The notes beneath the pieces were generated by a model that worked only from the letters and a program-made list of their open reading frames with translations, ran no database searches and was not told the DNA's origin. Below, in pieces: positions 36,315 through 45,200 of a DNA stretch of 49,108 nucleotides. Each line of letters starts with the position of its first letter. The stretch's first letter is position 1. The position numbers and the translations under genes are program-made. This stretch comes from an uncultured Bacteroidota bacterium (GTDB lineage: Bacteria; Bacteroidota; Bacteroidia; Chitinophagales; Chitinophagaceae): the NCBI GenBank assembly GCA_903853805.1, contig CAINUN010000094.1:1-49108 (forward strand), read 5' to 3'.

Positions 36315-37010
36315 ATGGCTAAATTATCTAAGAAAAGAAAAGCTGTAGAAGCTAAACTCGATAGCAATAAATCATACTCTCTTACCGAAGCAGCAGCAAT
36401 GGTTAAGAGCATAAATCTCACCAAGTTCGACAGTTCTGTTGATGTGCATATTCGCCTTGGTGTTGACCCTAAAAAAGCTGACCAAGCAATTCGTGGAACG
36501 GTATCTCTTCCTCACGGAACTGGTAAAACTAAGCGTGTATTGGTGCTTTGTACTCCTGACAAAGAAGCTGAAGCAAAAGCAGCAGGCGCTGATTTTGTTG
36601 GTCTTGATGAATTTGTTCAAAAAATTGATGGCGGATGGACTGATGTAGATGTAATCATCGCTACACCTTCTGTAATGCCTAAAATTGGTCGTCTTGGTAA
36701 AATCCTCGGACCTCGTAACTTGATGCCAAACCCTAAAACAGGTACTGTAACCAACGATGTTGCTTCTGCAGTTAATGATGTAAAAGGTGGTAAAATCGCT
36801 TTTAAAATTGATAAAGCCGGTATCATTCACGCTTCAATAGGTCGTGTATCTTTTGCTCCTGAAAAAATAGTTGAAAATGCAATGGAGTTAATTAATACGC
36901 TTGTTCGTATGAAACCTGCAACAGCTAAAGGACATTACCTTAAAGGCATTAGCATGGCAAGTACCATGAGTCCGGGATTAATGATTGACACTAAATCTGT
37001 TGGTCACTAA
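36315..37010 (+). CDS. rplA: 50S ribosomal protein L1
   Basis: L1 forms the mobile stalk near the E site and can repress its own operon by binding mRNA. The 231-residue protein has the full two-domain pattern: [20 protein letters not shown] at the N-terminus, [20 protein letters not shown] in the middle, and [12 protein letters not shown] near the end. It lies 33 bp after rplK in the normal order. Confidence 0.98.
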   Translation: MAKLSKKRKAVEAKLDSNKSYSLTEAAAMVKSINLTKFDSSVDVHIRLGVDPKKADQAIRGTVSLPHGTGKTKRVLVLCTPDKEAEAKAAGADFVGLDEFVQKIDGGWTDVDVIIATPSVMPKIGRLGKILGPRNLMPNPKTGTVTNDVASAVNDVKGGKIAFKIDKAGIIHASIGRVSFAPEKIVENAMELINTLVRMKPATAKGHYLKGISMASTMSPGLMIDTKSVGH

Positions 37011-37068
37011 AAACTAAAACAATTGTTTCACCGATGCGCCTCAAGCACATCAGAAAATTGAACAAAAA

Positions 37069-37623
37069 ATGACACCTGCTCAAAAAAATGAAATCATAGA
37101 AATGCTGAAGGGAAAATTCTCTCAGTATAACAACTTCTACATCACCGATACAGAATCTTTGACTGTAGCTCAAGTGGGCAAACTTCGTCGCCATTGCTTC
37201 GACAAGCAAGTGGAAATGAAAGTTGCTAAAAACACACTCATCAAAAAAGCTCTTGAAAGCATTGATGCTGAAAAATATAGTGGCGTTATCGAATCATTGC
37301 ACAACGTTACTGCGCTAATGTTCAGCGAAAGCCCTAAAGAACCAGCTTTAATTCTTTCTTCTTTCCGCAAGGAGACTAAAGGAGAAAGACCTATTCTTAA
37401 AGTTGCTTTCATCAATGGTGATGTGTTCGTTGGCGATAACCAATTGGCTAACCTTAAGAACATCAAAACTAAGAATGAACTTATTGGCGAAGTTATTGGC
37501 TTGTTGCAATCTCCTGCTAAGCGTGTATTGGCTGCATTGTTGCACCACCACGAAAAGCAAGCTGCTGGCGTTGAAGCTCCTGCAGCCGAAGCAACAGTTG
37601 CTGAAGCACCTGCTGCTGAGTAA
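37069..37623 (+). CDS. rplJ: 50S ribosomal protein L10
   Basis: L10 anchors L12 dimers to the ribosome. The 184-residue protein starts PAQKNEIIEMLKGKFSQYNN, carries the conserved LRRHCFDKQVEMKVAKNTL, and has a C-terminal helix (AKRVLAALLHHHEKQ) for L12 binding, plus an Ala/Glu-rich tail (EAPAAEATVAEAPAAE) typical of Bacteroidota. It lies 58 bp after rplA. The spacer to rplL (37624-37734) has short hairpins, TGCCTT/AAGGCA and CCGCC/GGCGG, that may control rplL level. Confidence 0.97.
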   Translation: MTPAQKNEIIEMLKGKFSQYNNFYITDTESLTVAQVGKLRRHCFDKQVEMKVAKNTLIKKALESIDAEKYSGVIESLHNVTALMFSESPKEPALILSSFRKETKGERPILKVAFINGDVFVGDNQLANLKNIKTKNELIGEVIGLLQSPAKRVLAALLHHHEKQAAGVEAPAAEATVAEAPAAE

Positions 37624-37734
37624 TTTAGAATTATATCATTAAAATAAACCAATGCCTTTGAGGTGTAAACAAGGCAATATTCGTTAACCTCCCGCCGGAG
37701 CAAAAGCAATGAAGGCGGTTTAAAAGTAAAAATT

Positions 37735-38109
37735 ATGGCAGACGTAAAAGCATTAGCCGAATCATTAGTGAACCTTACAGTGAAAGAGGTTCAAGAACTT
37801 GCAGAAGTTTTGAAAGCAGACTACGGTATCGAACCAGCAGCAGCAGCAGTTGTAGTTGCAGCAGGTGGCGACGGTGGCGCAGCAGCTGTTGAAGAGAAAA
37901 CTGCATTTAACGTTGTATTGAAAAGCGCAGGCGCTTCTAAATTGAACGTTGTAAAAATCGTTAAAGACCTTACAGGTCTTGGCTTGAAAGAAGCTAAAGA
38001 ACTTGTTGATGGCGCTCCTAAAAACATTAAAGAAGGTGTTACTAAAGCAGAAGCTGAAGACCTTAAAGCTAAGCTTACTGAAGCTGGTGCTGAAGTTGAA
38101 ATCGCTTAA
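37735..38109 (+). CDS. rplL: 50S ribosomal protein L7/L12
   Basis: L7/L12 recruits translation factors. The 124-residue protein has the N-terminal dimerisation region ([20 protein letters not shown]), an alanine/glycine hinge, and the C-terminal factor-binding domain ([38 protein letters not shown]). It is complete. In most bacteria rpoB follows directly; here a strong terminator and unrelated genes follow. Confidence 0.98.
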   Translation: MADVKALAESLVNLTVKEVQELAEVLKADYGIEPAAAAVVVAAGGDGGAAAVEEKTAFNVVLKSAGASKLNVVKIVKDLTGLGLKEAKELVDGAPKNIKEGVTKAEAEDLKAKLTEAGAEVEIA

Positions 38110-38130
38110 TTGCACTTCTTCTCAAAAAAT

Positions 38131-38163
38131 AAAAAATGGCTGTCCTTGGGCAGCCATTTTTTT
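38131..38163 (+). terminator. Intrinsic terminator after rplL
   Basis: Perfect 12-bp arms AAAAAATGGCTG (38131-38142) and CAGCCATTTTTT (38151-38162) flank an 8-nt loop, and the right arm ends in a T-run. It closes the ribosomal-protein transcript 22 bp after the rplL stop. Confidence 0.88.
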
Positions 38164-38221
38164 ATTGCTTAATGTTTTTGGGGAAAGGGGTAATTTTGGA
38201 GGAAATGAAAATAAAAATCTG

Positions 38222-38638
38222 ATGATTCAATTATCAAATAAACTTTTGTTCGGCATTTACACACTTTTCATCAGTACAATTTATAGTGGAGATTTGAAAA
38301 AGATACATGGCAATAGATGGATACAAATACACTCAATAATTATTTTGGCGTTTGTTCAAACATTGTTAGTTTTTGAAGTTCTATTAAGCATTTTATTTGC
38401 TATCTCATTAAAAACCACTATACCTGTTTTTGTTACATTTTCTTTCCTTATAATTCTATATGTCATCTACTATTATTTTTATATTGTAAAATCGGAGTTT
38501 ACAAAAATCATTAAAAACAAACCATACTTTTATAATAGCAGGGGAATTACATTATTAATTACTATCTGCTACATTTTAATCTGTTTTGTTCTATGTTATT
38601 ATTCAGGCAATTTTATAAGAAATTTTATAAAAAAATAA
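38222..38638 (+). CDS. Small membrane protein of unknown function
   Basis: From the ATG at 38222 the frame encodes 138 residues (MIQLSNKLLFGIYTLFISTI ...). There are probably four membrane segments, near 8-21, 35-58, 65-85 and 108-129. The frame also runs upstream to 38003, but that part overlaps rplL and is not expected to be translated. I recognise no family motif. It is isolated from rplL by a terminator and followed by palindromic repeats. AT-rich codon use differs from the ribosomal genes next to it. Confidence 0.6.
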   Translation: MIQLSNKLLFGIYTLFISTIYSGDLKKIHGNRWIQIHSIIILAFVQTLLVFEVLLSILFAISLKTTIPVFVTFSFLIILYVIYYYFYIVKSEFTKIIKNKPYFYNSRGITLLITICYILICFVLCYYSGNFIRNFIKK

Positions 38639-38644
38639 AATCCC

Positions 38645-38743
38645 GTTGAGCGAATACTGCATCTTCGCTCCCCCCGTTAAGCGTAGCTTCCATCTTCGCT
38701 CCCCAAAAAACCCAGTTAAGCGTAGATTGTATCTACGCTCCCC
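38645..38743. repeat. Three hairpin-forming AGCGTAG...CTACGCT elements
   Basis: Three copies begin with GTTGAGCG or GTTAAGCG at 38645, 38676 and 38715. Each ends in a CGCTCCCC block and forms a hairpin. The third is perfect: AGCGTAGAT and ATCTACGCT around a 3-nt loop. Copies 1 and 2 keep the outer AGCG/CGCT pairs. Spacing is 31 and 39 bp, so this part is not strictly periodic. Confidence 0.75.
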
Positions 38744-38784
38744 AAAATCTCCGCCACTACCTTTTCTAAAAATAAAATACCTAC

Positions 38785-38970
38785 TGGGGTTCCCCCACTG
38801 TGCGTTTAAAAAACAAAATATACAATGGGGTTCCCCCACTGCCCGTTTTAAAAACAAAATGACCACTGGGGGAGCCCCACTACACGTTTTAAAAACAAAA
38901 TATACACTGGGGTTCCCCCACTGCCTTTTTCAAAATCAAAATGACCAATGGGGTGTTCCCCATTGTGTCA
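38785..38970. repeat. Second 41-bp array with GGGG/CCCC dyads
   Basis: Five units place TGGGG at 38785, 38826, 38867, 38908 and 38949, steps of exactly 41 bp. Each unit has a TGGGG...CCCCA dyad. The last is perfect: CAATGGGG and CCCCATTG around TGTT. Between dyads lies an A-rich linker resembling CGTTTTAAAAACAAAAT. No unique spacers are present. The sequence is unrelated to the array at 18566. With 38645-38743 it fills most of the gap from 38639 to 39059. Confidence 0.88.
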
Positions 38971-39059
38971 AAAACCTGATAAATATCATTTTTTAGTACC
39001 ATTTCTTTCCTCAATTTTGATGTTGACATTCTATTTATTCATCTAAAACAACTAATGAA

Positions 39060-39764
39060 ATGAATCGTTTTCAATTTTTCCCCACCGACACGCCTTCGGG
39101 CAACAATTCGCAACCTGAGCATCATAGCACTCCTATTTTGCCGTCAAAAGATGCCGACCGTGCTACGTTGGGCGTGGCGGTTGCTGCTGCTTGGAAAACA
39201 CACCCTCAACTCACGCTTATTTGGATTACACAAGCGGTTTTTGAACAAAAAGCAAATGAATTTGATACGGTTTTTGGTCAGCGGCTTACGGCAGGCTCGG
39301 GCAGAAGTGCTCAAACATTTGATTTGAAATCGAAGGATAAAGAAATTGATGGAAACCTTAAGTATGTAAAAGGCTATATTCTTGAAAAATGGAAAGATGC
39401 TGCAGCAGCAAATTATCCTCGCTATGGGATGCAATATAGAAATGAGGCTTTCGAAATTCCGCGCGACCATGATAAAAGGTTGGATGCATTGAAGCTATTG
39501 AAGCAAGCTATTCATGATGATGGTTTTGATGCGCGAGAGTATGGAAAAGTTTACTGGGAAAAAATGTATACCGATTATGATTTGGCATTGAAAGCTGCCA
39601 AAACATCAGATGCAAGTGTAAGCGGTTTTGTGGGCGATAAAAATGTTTTGCGCGAAACAATGGAAGAAGCATTGACGGCAATTGTTCATTTAATAACAGC
39701 CAACTATCCTAAAACCTATCCGCAAAAACTGCGAGAATTTGGTTTCCAAAAAGAAGATTATTAG
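39060..39764 (+). CDS. Uncharacterised protein, 234 residues
   Basis: I do not know a function. The protein lacks a signal peptide. It starts with a short polar segment (MNRFQFFPTDTPSGNN) and then is mostly helical. Distinct stretches are SKDADRATLGVAVAAAWK, FEIPRDHDKRLDALKLLKQA, and HLITANYPKTYPQKLREFGF then QKEDY at the end. I believe similar proteins occur in other Bacteroidota, but that is recollection only. It has its own strong terminator downstream and lies after the repeat cluster. Confidence 0.7.
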   Translation: MNRFQFFPTDTPSGNNSQPEHHSTPILPSKDADRATLGVAVAAAWKTHPQLTLIWITQAVFEQKANEFDTVFGQRLTAGSGRSAQTFDLKSKDKEIDGNLKYVKGYILEKWKDAAAANYPRYGMQYRNEAFEIPRDHDKRLDALKLLKQAIHDDGFDAREYGKVYWEKMYTDYDLALKAAKTSDASVSGFVGDKNVLRETMEEALTAIVHLITANYPKTYPQKLREFGFQKEDY

Positions 39765-39770
39765 AAAACA

Positions 39771-39807
39771 AAAACAAAGGCTACCCGAAAATGGTAGCCT
39801 TTGTTTT
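39771..39807 (+). terminator. Intrinsic terminator after the 234-residue gene
   Basis: Perfect 15-bp arms AAAACAAAGGCTACC (39771-39785) and GGTAGCCTTTGTTTT (39793-39807) surround a 7-nt loop. The right arm provides the T-rich tail. Confidence 0.88.
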
Positions 39808-39899
39808 AAACTTTTGTTAGTCTATTCCCCAACAAATATTTTCTTCGCATCCCCTACCCCCTTATTTTCGCAGCCCTCTATAAAAATCTATTCAACAGT

Positions 39900-42137
39900 A
39901 TGATGTCTTTTGCGCCGCAGGTGGCTTTAAAATTGGGTATTCAAGAAAAGAATGTGTTGTCGGTATTGGCGCTTTTGGCTGAAGGTGCTACGATTCCGTT
40001 CATTGCTCGCTATCGTAAAGATAAAACAGGTGCGATGGATGAGGTGCAGATTCAAAACATTGAAGAAGAAGCCAAGTTTCAAAAAGATTTTTCGGAGCGC
40101 AAGGCTTTTATAGAAAAAACCATTGAAGAACAAGGCAAAATGACCGAGGCATTGCAAGCCAAGATAGATGCTGCCACTACCCTCAATGAGTTGGAAGATA
40201 TTTACCTGCCTTACAAACCCAAGCGCAAAACCAAGGCTCAAACTGCAAGAGAAAACGGACTAGAACCGCTTGCCTTGCTGCTGTTGGAACAAACCTTTAT
40301 CAATCCGCTTCAAGAAGCAGCAGCCTATTTAAATGATACTGTCAAAACAGTAGATGAAGCCCTGCAAGGTGCCCGCGATATCATAGCCGAAACGGTGAAC
40401 GAAGATGCCACCGTAAGGGCAAGAATGAGAAGATTGTTTGAAAACACCGCCACCGTTCAAAGCAAGGTGATGGCAGATATGGAAGAAAAGGGCGCGAAGT
40501 ATAAAGACTACTTTGAATTCTCGGAACCAGTATCTAAAATCCCATCTCATAGGGTGTTGGCAGTCATTCGTGGGTTTATGGAAGGCGTGTTGAGAATGGT
40601 GATAGCTCCTGCGGAAGAAGATGCAATTGAGGATATTGAAGACCTATACATAAAAGCCGATAACGAAGCAGCCGACCAAGTGAAAAAAGCGATTAAAGAT
40701 GCCTACAAACGTCTCTTGCATCCAAGCTTGGAGAGCGAATTTAGAATGAGTCTTAAAGTAGCTGCCGACGAAGAAGCGATTAATGTATTTGCTGAAAATC
40801 TTCGTCAGTTATTGCTCAGTTCGCCGTTGGGAGGTAAGCGAACTTTGGCAATAGACCCGGGTTATCGTACTGGTTGCAAAGTGGTTTGCCTCGATGAAAA
40901 AGGAAATCTATTGCACACCGACCTAATTTATGTGCATGAAAACAACTTCCGCCTTACAGATGCCGAACAAAAGATAAAGAGTTTGGTAAAAGAATATAAG
41001 ATTCAGGCATTTGCCATTGGCGATGGCACTGCAGGCAGAGAAACAGAACAATTCATCAAGAAACTGCAATTGGGTTTGCCTTTGTTTATGGTGAATGAAG
41101 ATGGTGCTTCAGTCTATTCCGCATCTGCTATTGCAAGAGAAGAGTTTCCAGATTATGATGTTACGGTAAGAGGAGCGGTGAGTATAGGAAGAAGGCTGAT
41201 GGACCCGCTTGCCGAATTGGTGAAGATAGACCCGAAGAGCATTGGTGTGGGACAATACCAACACGATGTTAATCAGGTAAGATTAAAAGACCGCCTCGAC
41301 CAAACCGTGGTGAGTTGTGTGAATACCGTAGGGGTAAACCTAAATACTGCAAGCAAACATCTATTGTCCTATGTCAGCGGCATTGGTCCTTCTATAGCAG
41401 AAAACATTGTGAGCTACCGAACAGAAATAGGCGGATTCAAATCGCGCAAACAACTCTTGCAAGTACCAAGACTCGGCAACAAAGCCTTTGAGCAATGTGC
41501 AGGATTTTTAAGAGTGAAAGAATCGGATAATCCTTTAGATGCTAGTGGTGTGCATCCTGAAACCTATGAGGTCGTTACCCAAATGGCAAAAGACCTAGGA
41601 GTTGCGGTGAAAGAAATGATTGGTAATAAAGACATCATCAAACAAATCCCCACGAAGAAATACATTTCAGAAACCATCGGCGTTCATGCCCTAGATGATA
41701 TCTTAAGAGAACTCAACAAACCCGGTCTTGACCCACGCAGCGAAGTACAGGCATTCGAGTTTGCCAATATCTTTAGCATTGAAGATGTGTATGTAGGCAT
41801 GATCGTTCCGGGAATCGTTACCAACCTCACCCGCTTTGGCGCCTTTGTGGATATAGGCGTGAAGCAAGATGGATTGGTGCATGTATCTGAAATAGCCCAT
41901 AAATACATCTCCGACCCTAATGAAGTATTGAAGCTCAACGACCAAGTACAAGTAAAAGTAACGGAAGTGGATATTGCAAGGAAACGCATTGCGCTTTCCA
42001 TCAAACAAACGATGGATATGCCCGAAAGAAAAGCTGCGCCAAAGCAAGATAATAAGCACAAACAACCCACTACTCCTCAAAAAGAAACAACAGTAAATGA
42101 TGCATTGAATTTATTGAAGAAGAAGTTTGGGAAGTAA
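39900..42137 (+). CDS. tex: Tex family RNA-binding transcription accessory protein
   Basis: Tex is a conserved nucleic-acid-binding protein of the Spt6-like group. The 745-residue protein has the N-terminal helical region with FIARYRKDKTGAMDE and LEDIYLPYKPKRKTKA. The YqgF/RNase H-like domain starts near residue 312 (TLAIDPGYRTGCKVVCLDEK). Helix-hairpin-helix motifs lie about 473-537 (LLSYVSGIGPSIAENIVSYR). A C-terminal S1 RNA-binding domain covers about 627-703 (GIVTNLTRFGAFVDIGVKQD then GLVHVSEI). A basic tail follows. Two adjacent ATG codons open the gene; the first is used here. A TATTTTCG near-match to a -7 box lies at 39863-39870. Confidence 0.96.
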   Translation: MMSFAPQVALKLGIQEKNVLSVLALLAEGATIPFIARYRKDKTGAMDEVQIQNIEEEAKFQKDFSERKAFIEKTIEEQGKMTEALQAKIDAATTLNELEDIYLPYKPKRKTKAQTARENGLEPLALLLLEQTFINPLQEAAAYLNDTVKTVDEALQGARDIIAETVNEDATVRARMRRLFENTATVQSKVMADMEEKGAKYKDYFEFSEPVSKIPSHRVLAVIRGFMEGVLRMVIAPAEEDAIEDIEDLYIKADNEAADQVKKAIKDAYKRLLHPSLESEFRMSLKVAADEEAINVFAENLRQLLLSSPLGGKRTLAIDPGYRTGCKVVCLDEKGNLLHTDLIYVHENNFRLTDAEQKIKSLVKEYKIQAFAIGDGTAGRETEQFIKKLQLGLPLFMVNEDGASVYSASAIAREEFPDYDVTVRGAVSIGRRLMDPLAELVKIDPKSIGVGQYQHDVNQVRLKDRLDQTVVSCVNTVGVNLNTASKHLLSYVSGIGPSIAENIVSYRTEIGGFKSRKQLLQVPRLGNKAFEQCAGFLRVKESDNPLDASGVHPETYEVVTQMAKDLGVAVKEMIGNKDIIKQIPTKKYISETIGVHALDDILRELNKPGLDPRSEVQAFEFANIFSIEDVYVGMIVPGIVTNLTRFGAFVDIGVKQDGLVHVSEIAHKYISDPNEVLKLNDQVQVKVTEVDIARKRIALSIKQTMDMPERKAAPKQDNKHKQPTTPQKETTVNDALNLLKKKFGK

Positions 42138-42171
42138 ACCTTCAAGCTAAAATATTGAATATATAGTCATA

Positions 42172-42207
42172 AAAAAAGGGCGGTAACAAGAAGTACCGCC
42201 CTTTTTT
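42172..42207. terminator. Bidirectional terminator between tex and the giant adhesin gene
   Basis: Perfect 14-bp arms AAAAAAGGGCGGTA (42172-42185) and TACCGCCCTTTTTT (42194-42207) enclose an 8-nt loop. A-run and T-run on the two sides let it act in both directions. Confidence 0.9.
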
Positions 42208-42224
42208 AAATCAATATCAATCTA

Positions 42225-45200
42225 CTATAGTTTAATAAACTGTTGAGAAATTTTATCGTTATCAGTAATTACTTCAATAGTGTACATACCCATAGGAAGA
42301 TTATTTACAGGAATGGTTAATTGACTGTGTTGAACAGTTGGAATTTCGGTTGAATTCATAACTTGACCAGTAACATTAATAATTCTTACAACAGCTTTAA
42401 CATCTTTACCATTCATCACTAAATTGATGAAATCAACAGCTGGGTTTGGAGAGACGCTCAACACAAGAGAACCATCACTACCATTGCCAGATAAGTTTGA
42501 TAAAGTATTAGAGTTACCAGCATTACTACCATCATCATCATCATCACCCTCAGGTTTGAATGATGCTGTAGCATTTGGAGAAGCAAGTTTATCTGACTCT
42601 ACAAATGTAATAGCTGCTGAAGCTGCAGTAAGGCGTACAGCAAAAACAGCACACATTGGAATGCTAAGGCTACTCCATGAACTTGATGCTCTCGCTTTAA
42701 ACGAATTGGTAGAGAAATTATAGGTCCAAACTGTATCACCAATATTAGTCGCAGTATTCAAAGGATTAGTCAGTTTAACACCCGATGGATATGGATTAGG
42801 AACTAATACCAAAGAACCGCTTGTTCCGTTTAATGTAATGGTTTTAGTACCCTGATTAATAGGTCCTGTAAAATCAACAGTATTTGCACCAACTGCTTTG
42901 TAAACTCTTGCTACAGAAGTTGTAGCCCAAAGACTGCTTAGATTAGCAAAGTCTCTGTATGATGAACTGCTGAGGAATGAAGAAGCTGTGGAAATTGCAG
43001 TGAGTGAACCATCAAAGTACCAAATATTTTGACTTCCACCAGACACTTCTAATGCAATATTGTCGTTAAGCATTCCAAGCGAAATATCTTCGCTGAATGG
43101 ATGTCCCAACAATCTATTACCAGCAGCATTAGTCATAGCACGTTCAACATTTACATCTCCATTTACAACTCCATAAATAGGATTAATAGCTGAAGTACTT
43201 GTAGTATCACTTTTCAAGATAAGATATCCATTTGTATTTAATGTAGCATTACCATTAGAAGTACCAACTGAAACAGTTCCATACTGTCCACCACCAGTAA
43301 TTCGAACAGTAGATTTCAAATTAGCTGTTACACCAGTGCTTACAACAAGATTACGCATGATGTTATCAGTAGGTGTCAGGTGAATATTATTTGTTGTACC
43401 ATTTCCGTATAAATAAATTGAAGAAGTAACACCAGTTGAAATGTTACCATGACCTAAATCATTATCAGTATAAAGCTTACCGTATAGCTTCAAATTTCTG
43501 TTACTGGAAGAAACAAAATCATAAGTAGCACCGTTCTCAATATTCATAGCATTGGTAACGTTTACAGTATTTAAGGTTTGTGTTGCAATTCCACTAATGA
43601 TATTTAAATCACTGAATGAACCATTATTGATTGTATTGCTACCGATAATGGTATTAGAGAATGGTACAATTTCCAATGAATCTAAAGCAAGCGCATCTCC
43701 CAATTGACCTTCATGACTAATCTTAATAAAGAATGTAGAGAAATTAGGAATATTTAAACCAGTAAGTGACGCACCACGAATTTGAGTCGGAAGTGAGTTA
43801 AGAATATTGAGCGTTCCTTCTGCAAGTATAGTAGTATCAAGTGAGTACAACGTAGCATTATTATTGTTTTGGTACGTTAAACTTGAATCAATTACCCAAG
43901 TTGCTGGTGTTGAAGTTAGGTAAATATTTGGGTCGTTAATTGAATAGGCGTCTTGAGAAAGGTAAAATCTTAGCTTATCCAAAGTAGCATTGCCACCTAA
44001 TCCCCATATCGTTCTTCCGGCACCTGTTCTCCACTGAGAACCTTTATAACGAATGAGAACACTTGTAATTGTTTTACCGGTACTGTTTTTGAATTTTATA
44101 CCAACACTATTGTTACCAATCATTCCTAACGCTCTGTTTTCACTAGAATAATTTCCACCACCAAAATGATAAACACCATTAGCAGCTGTTGCTCCAGAAT
44201 TAGCATCTATAGAAGCATCTGTTGACTCCCAACCATCAGGTAAACCATTTGTAGCGATTGAATCAAATGTTTGAGCATAAGTTTGCCCAATCTTACTTAA
44301 AGTGTAAAAATTAGATGTTGTCTTTTTATTTGCTGACGCAGAAGCTACACCGTACATATTCGGATTTACACCGTTATATTCATAAACACGAACATAATAG
44401 GAAGTATTAGACAATAGATTAGATACGGTAACAGATGTATCGCTACCATTATAAACAACGAAGTTTTTATTGGAAGAATAAGTAGCGTTATTAGAAAGTT
44501 TAACTGTATCACCTGAACCAAAAACTGAATTAGCAGTATAGATTACATTGTTTTGAGGGGTACAATTAAGATTGCCCATTGCGCGCATTACTACAATTCT
44601 ATTATTACCGTTTCCATTTGTCCAATGAACCTTGAAACTTGTAGCAGCAACATTATCTATAATAATGTTTTTAGCTGCTGTGGTTGGTACAGTTAAACCT
44701 GTAGTAGTGTCGCTTAATACCATATTGTAACTTAGATAATAAGTTCCATCACTATCCCATTCATAGGCTGCTAAATAGTAGTGTGTTCCAGATTTTAAAT
44801 CAGATAAAATAAATGTCTTTATTGCTGAAGTGCTATAAGGATTTTTATAAATCACTTTAGCACCATTAATTACTGAAAAAGAATCATTATTAAATGAAAT
44901 TGTTGGTGGATTAGACGTTACAGTATAGTAAGTTGAGCCATTATAGTTAACCCCATTTGATGGACCGGTAGAAATTGGTGAACCCTCCTTAACTAATACA
45001 ATTGCACCTCTACCATTTCCTTGAGTAAACTTAATTGACATTTTTTTAGGACTTACACTTGTGTAGCTTAACCCAGGAGTTGCAACAGTAACATTTGGAT
45101 AAGATTGTTTATAATTTTCAAATCCATCAGCACCATTATATTCAATAACACCAAAATTATAGCTTGTAAAAGGGCTAAGACCAGTAATAGTAACCGAACT

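Noticed and set aside
38003-38221. Upstream extension of the small membrane protein
   Set aside because: It overlaps rplL and its terminator in another frame, and its Leu/Lys composition is a shadow of rplL codons.
38785-38970. Possible CRISPR array or coding repeat
   Set aside because: The A-rich linkers are themselves repeated, not unique spacers. Open frames across it on either strand are by-products of the repeat.
42424-42723. Plus-strand open frame inside the giant adhesin gene
   Set aside because: It is antisense to a clear T9SS sorting domain and linker, and has no recognisable domain.
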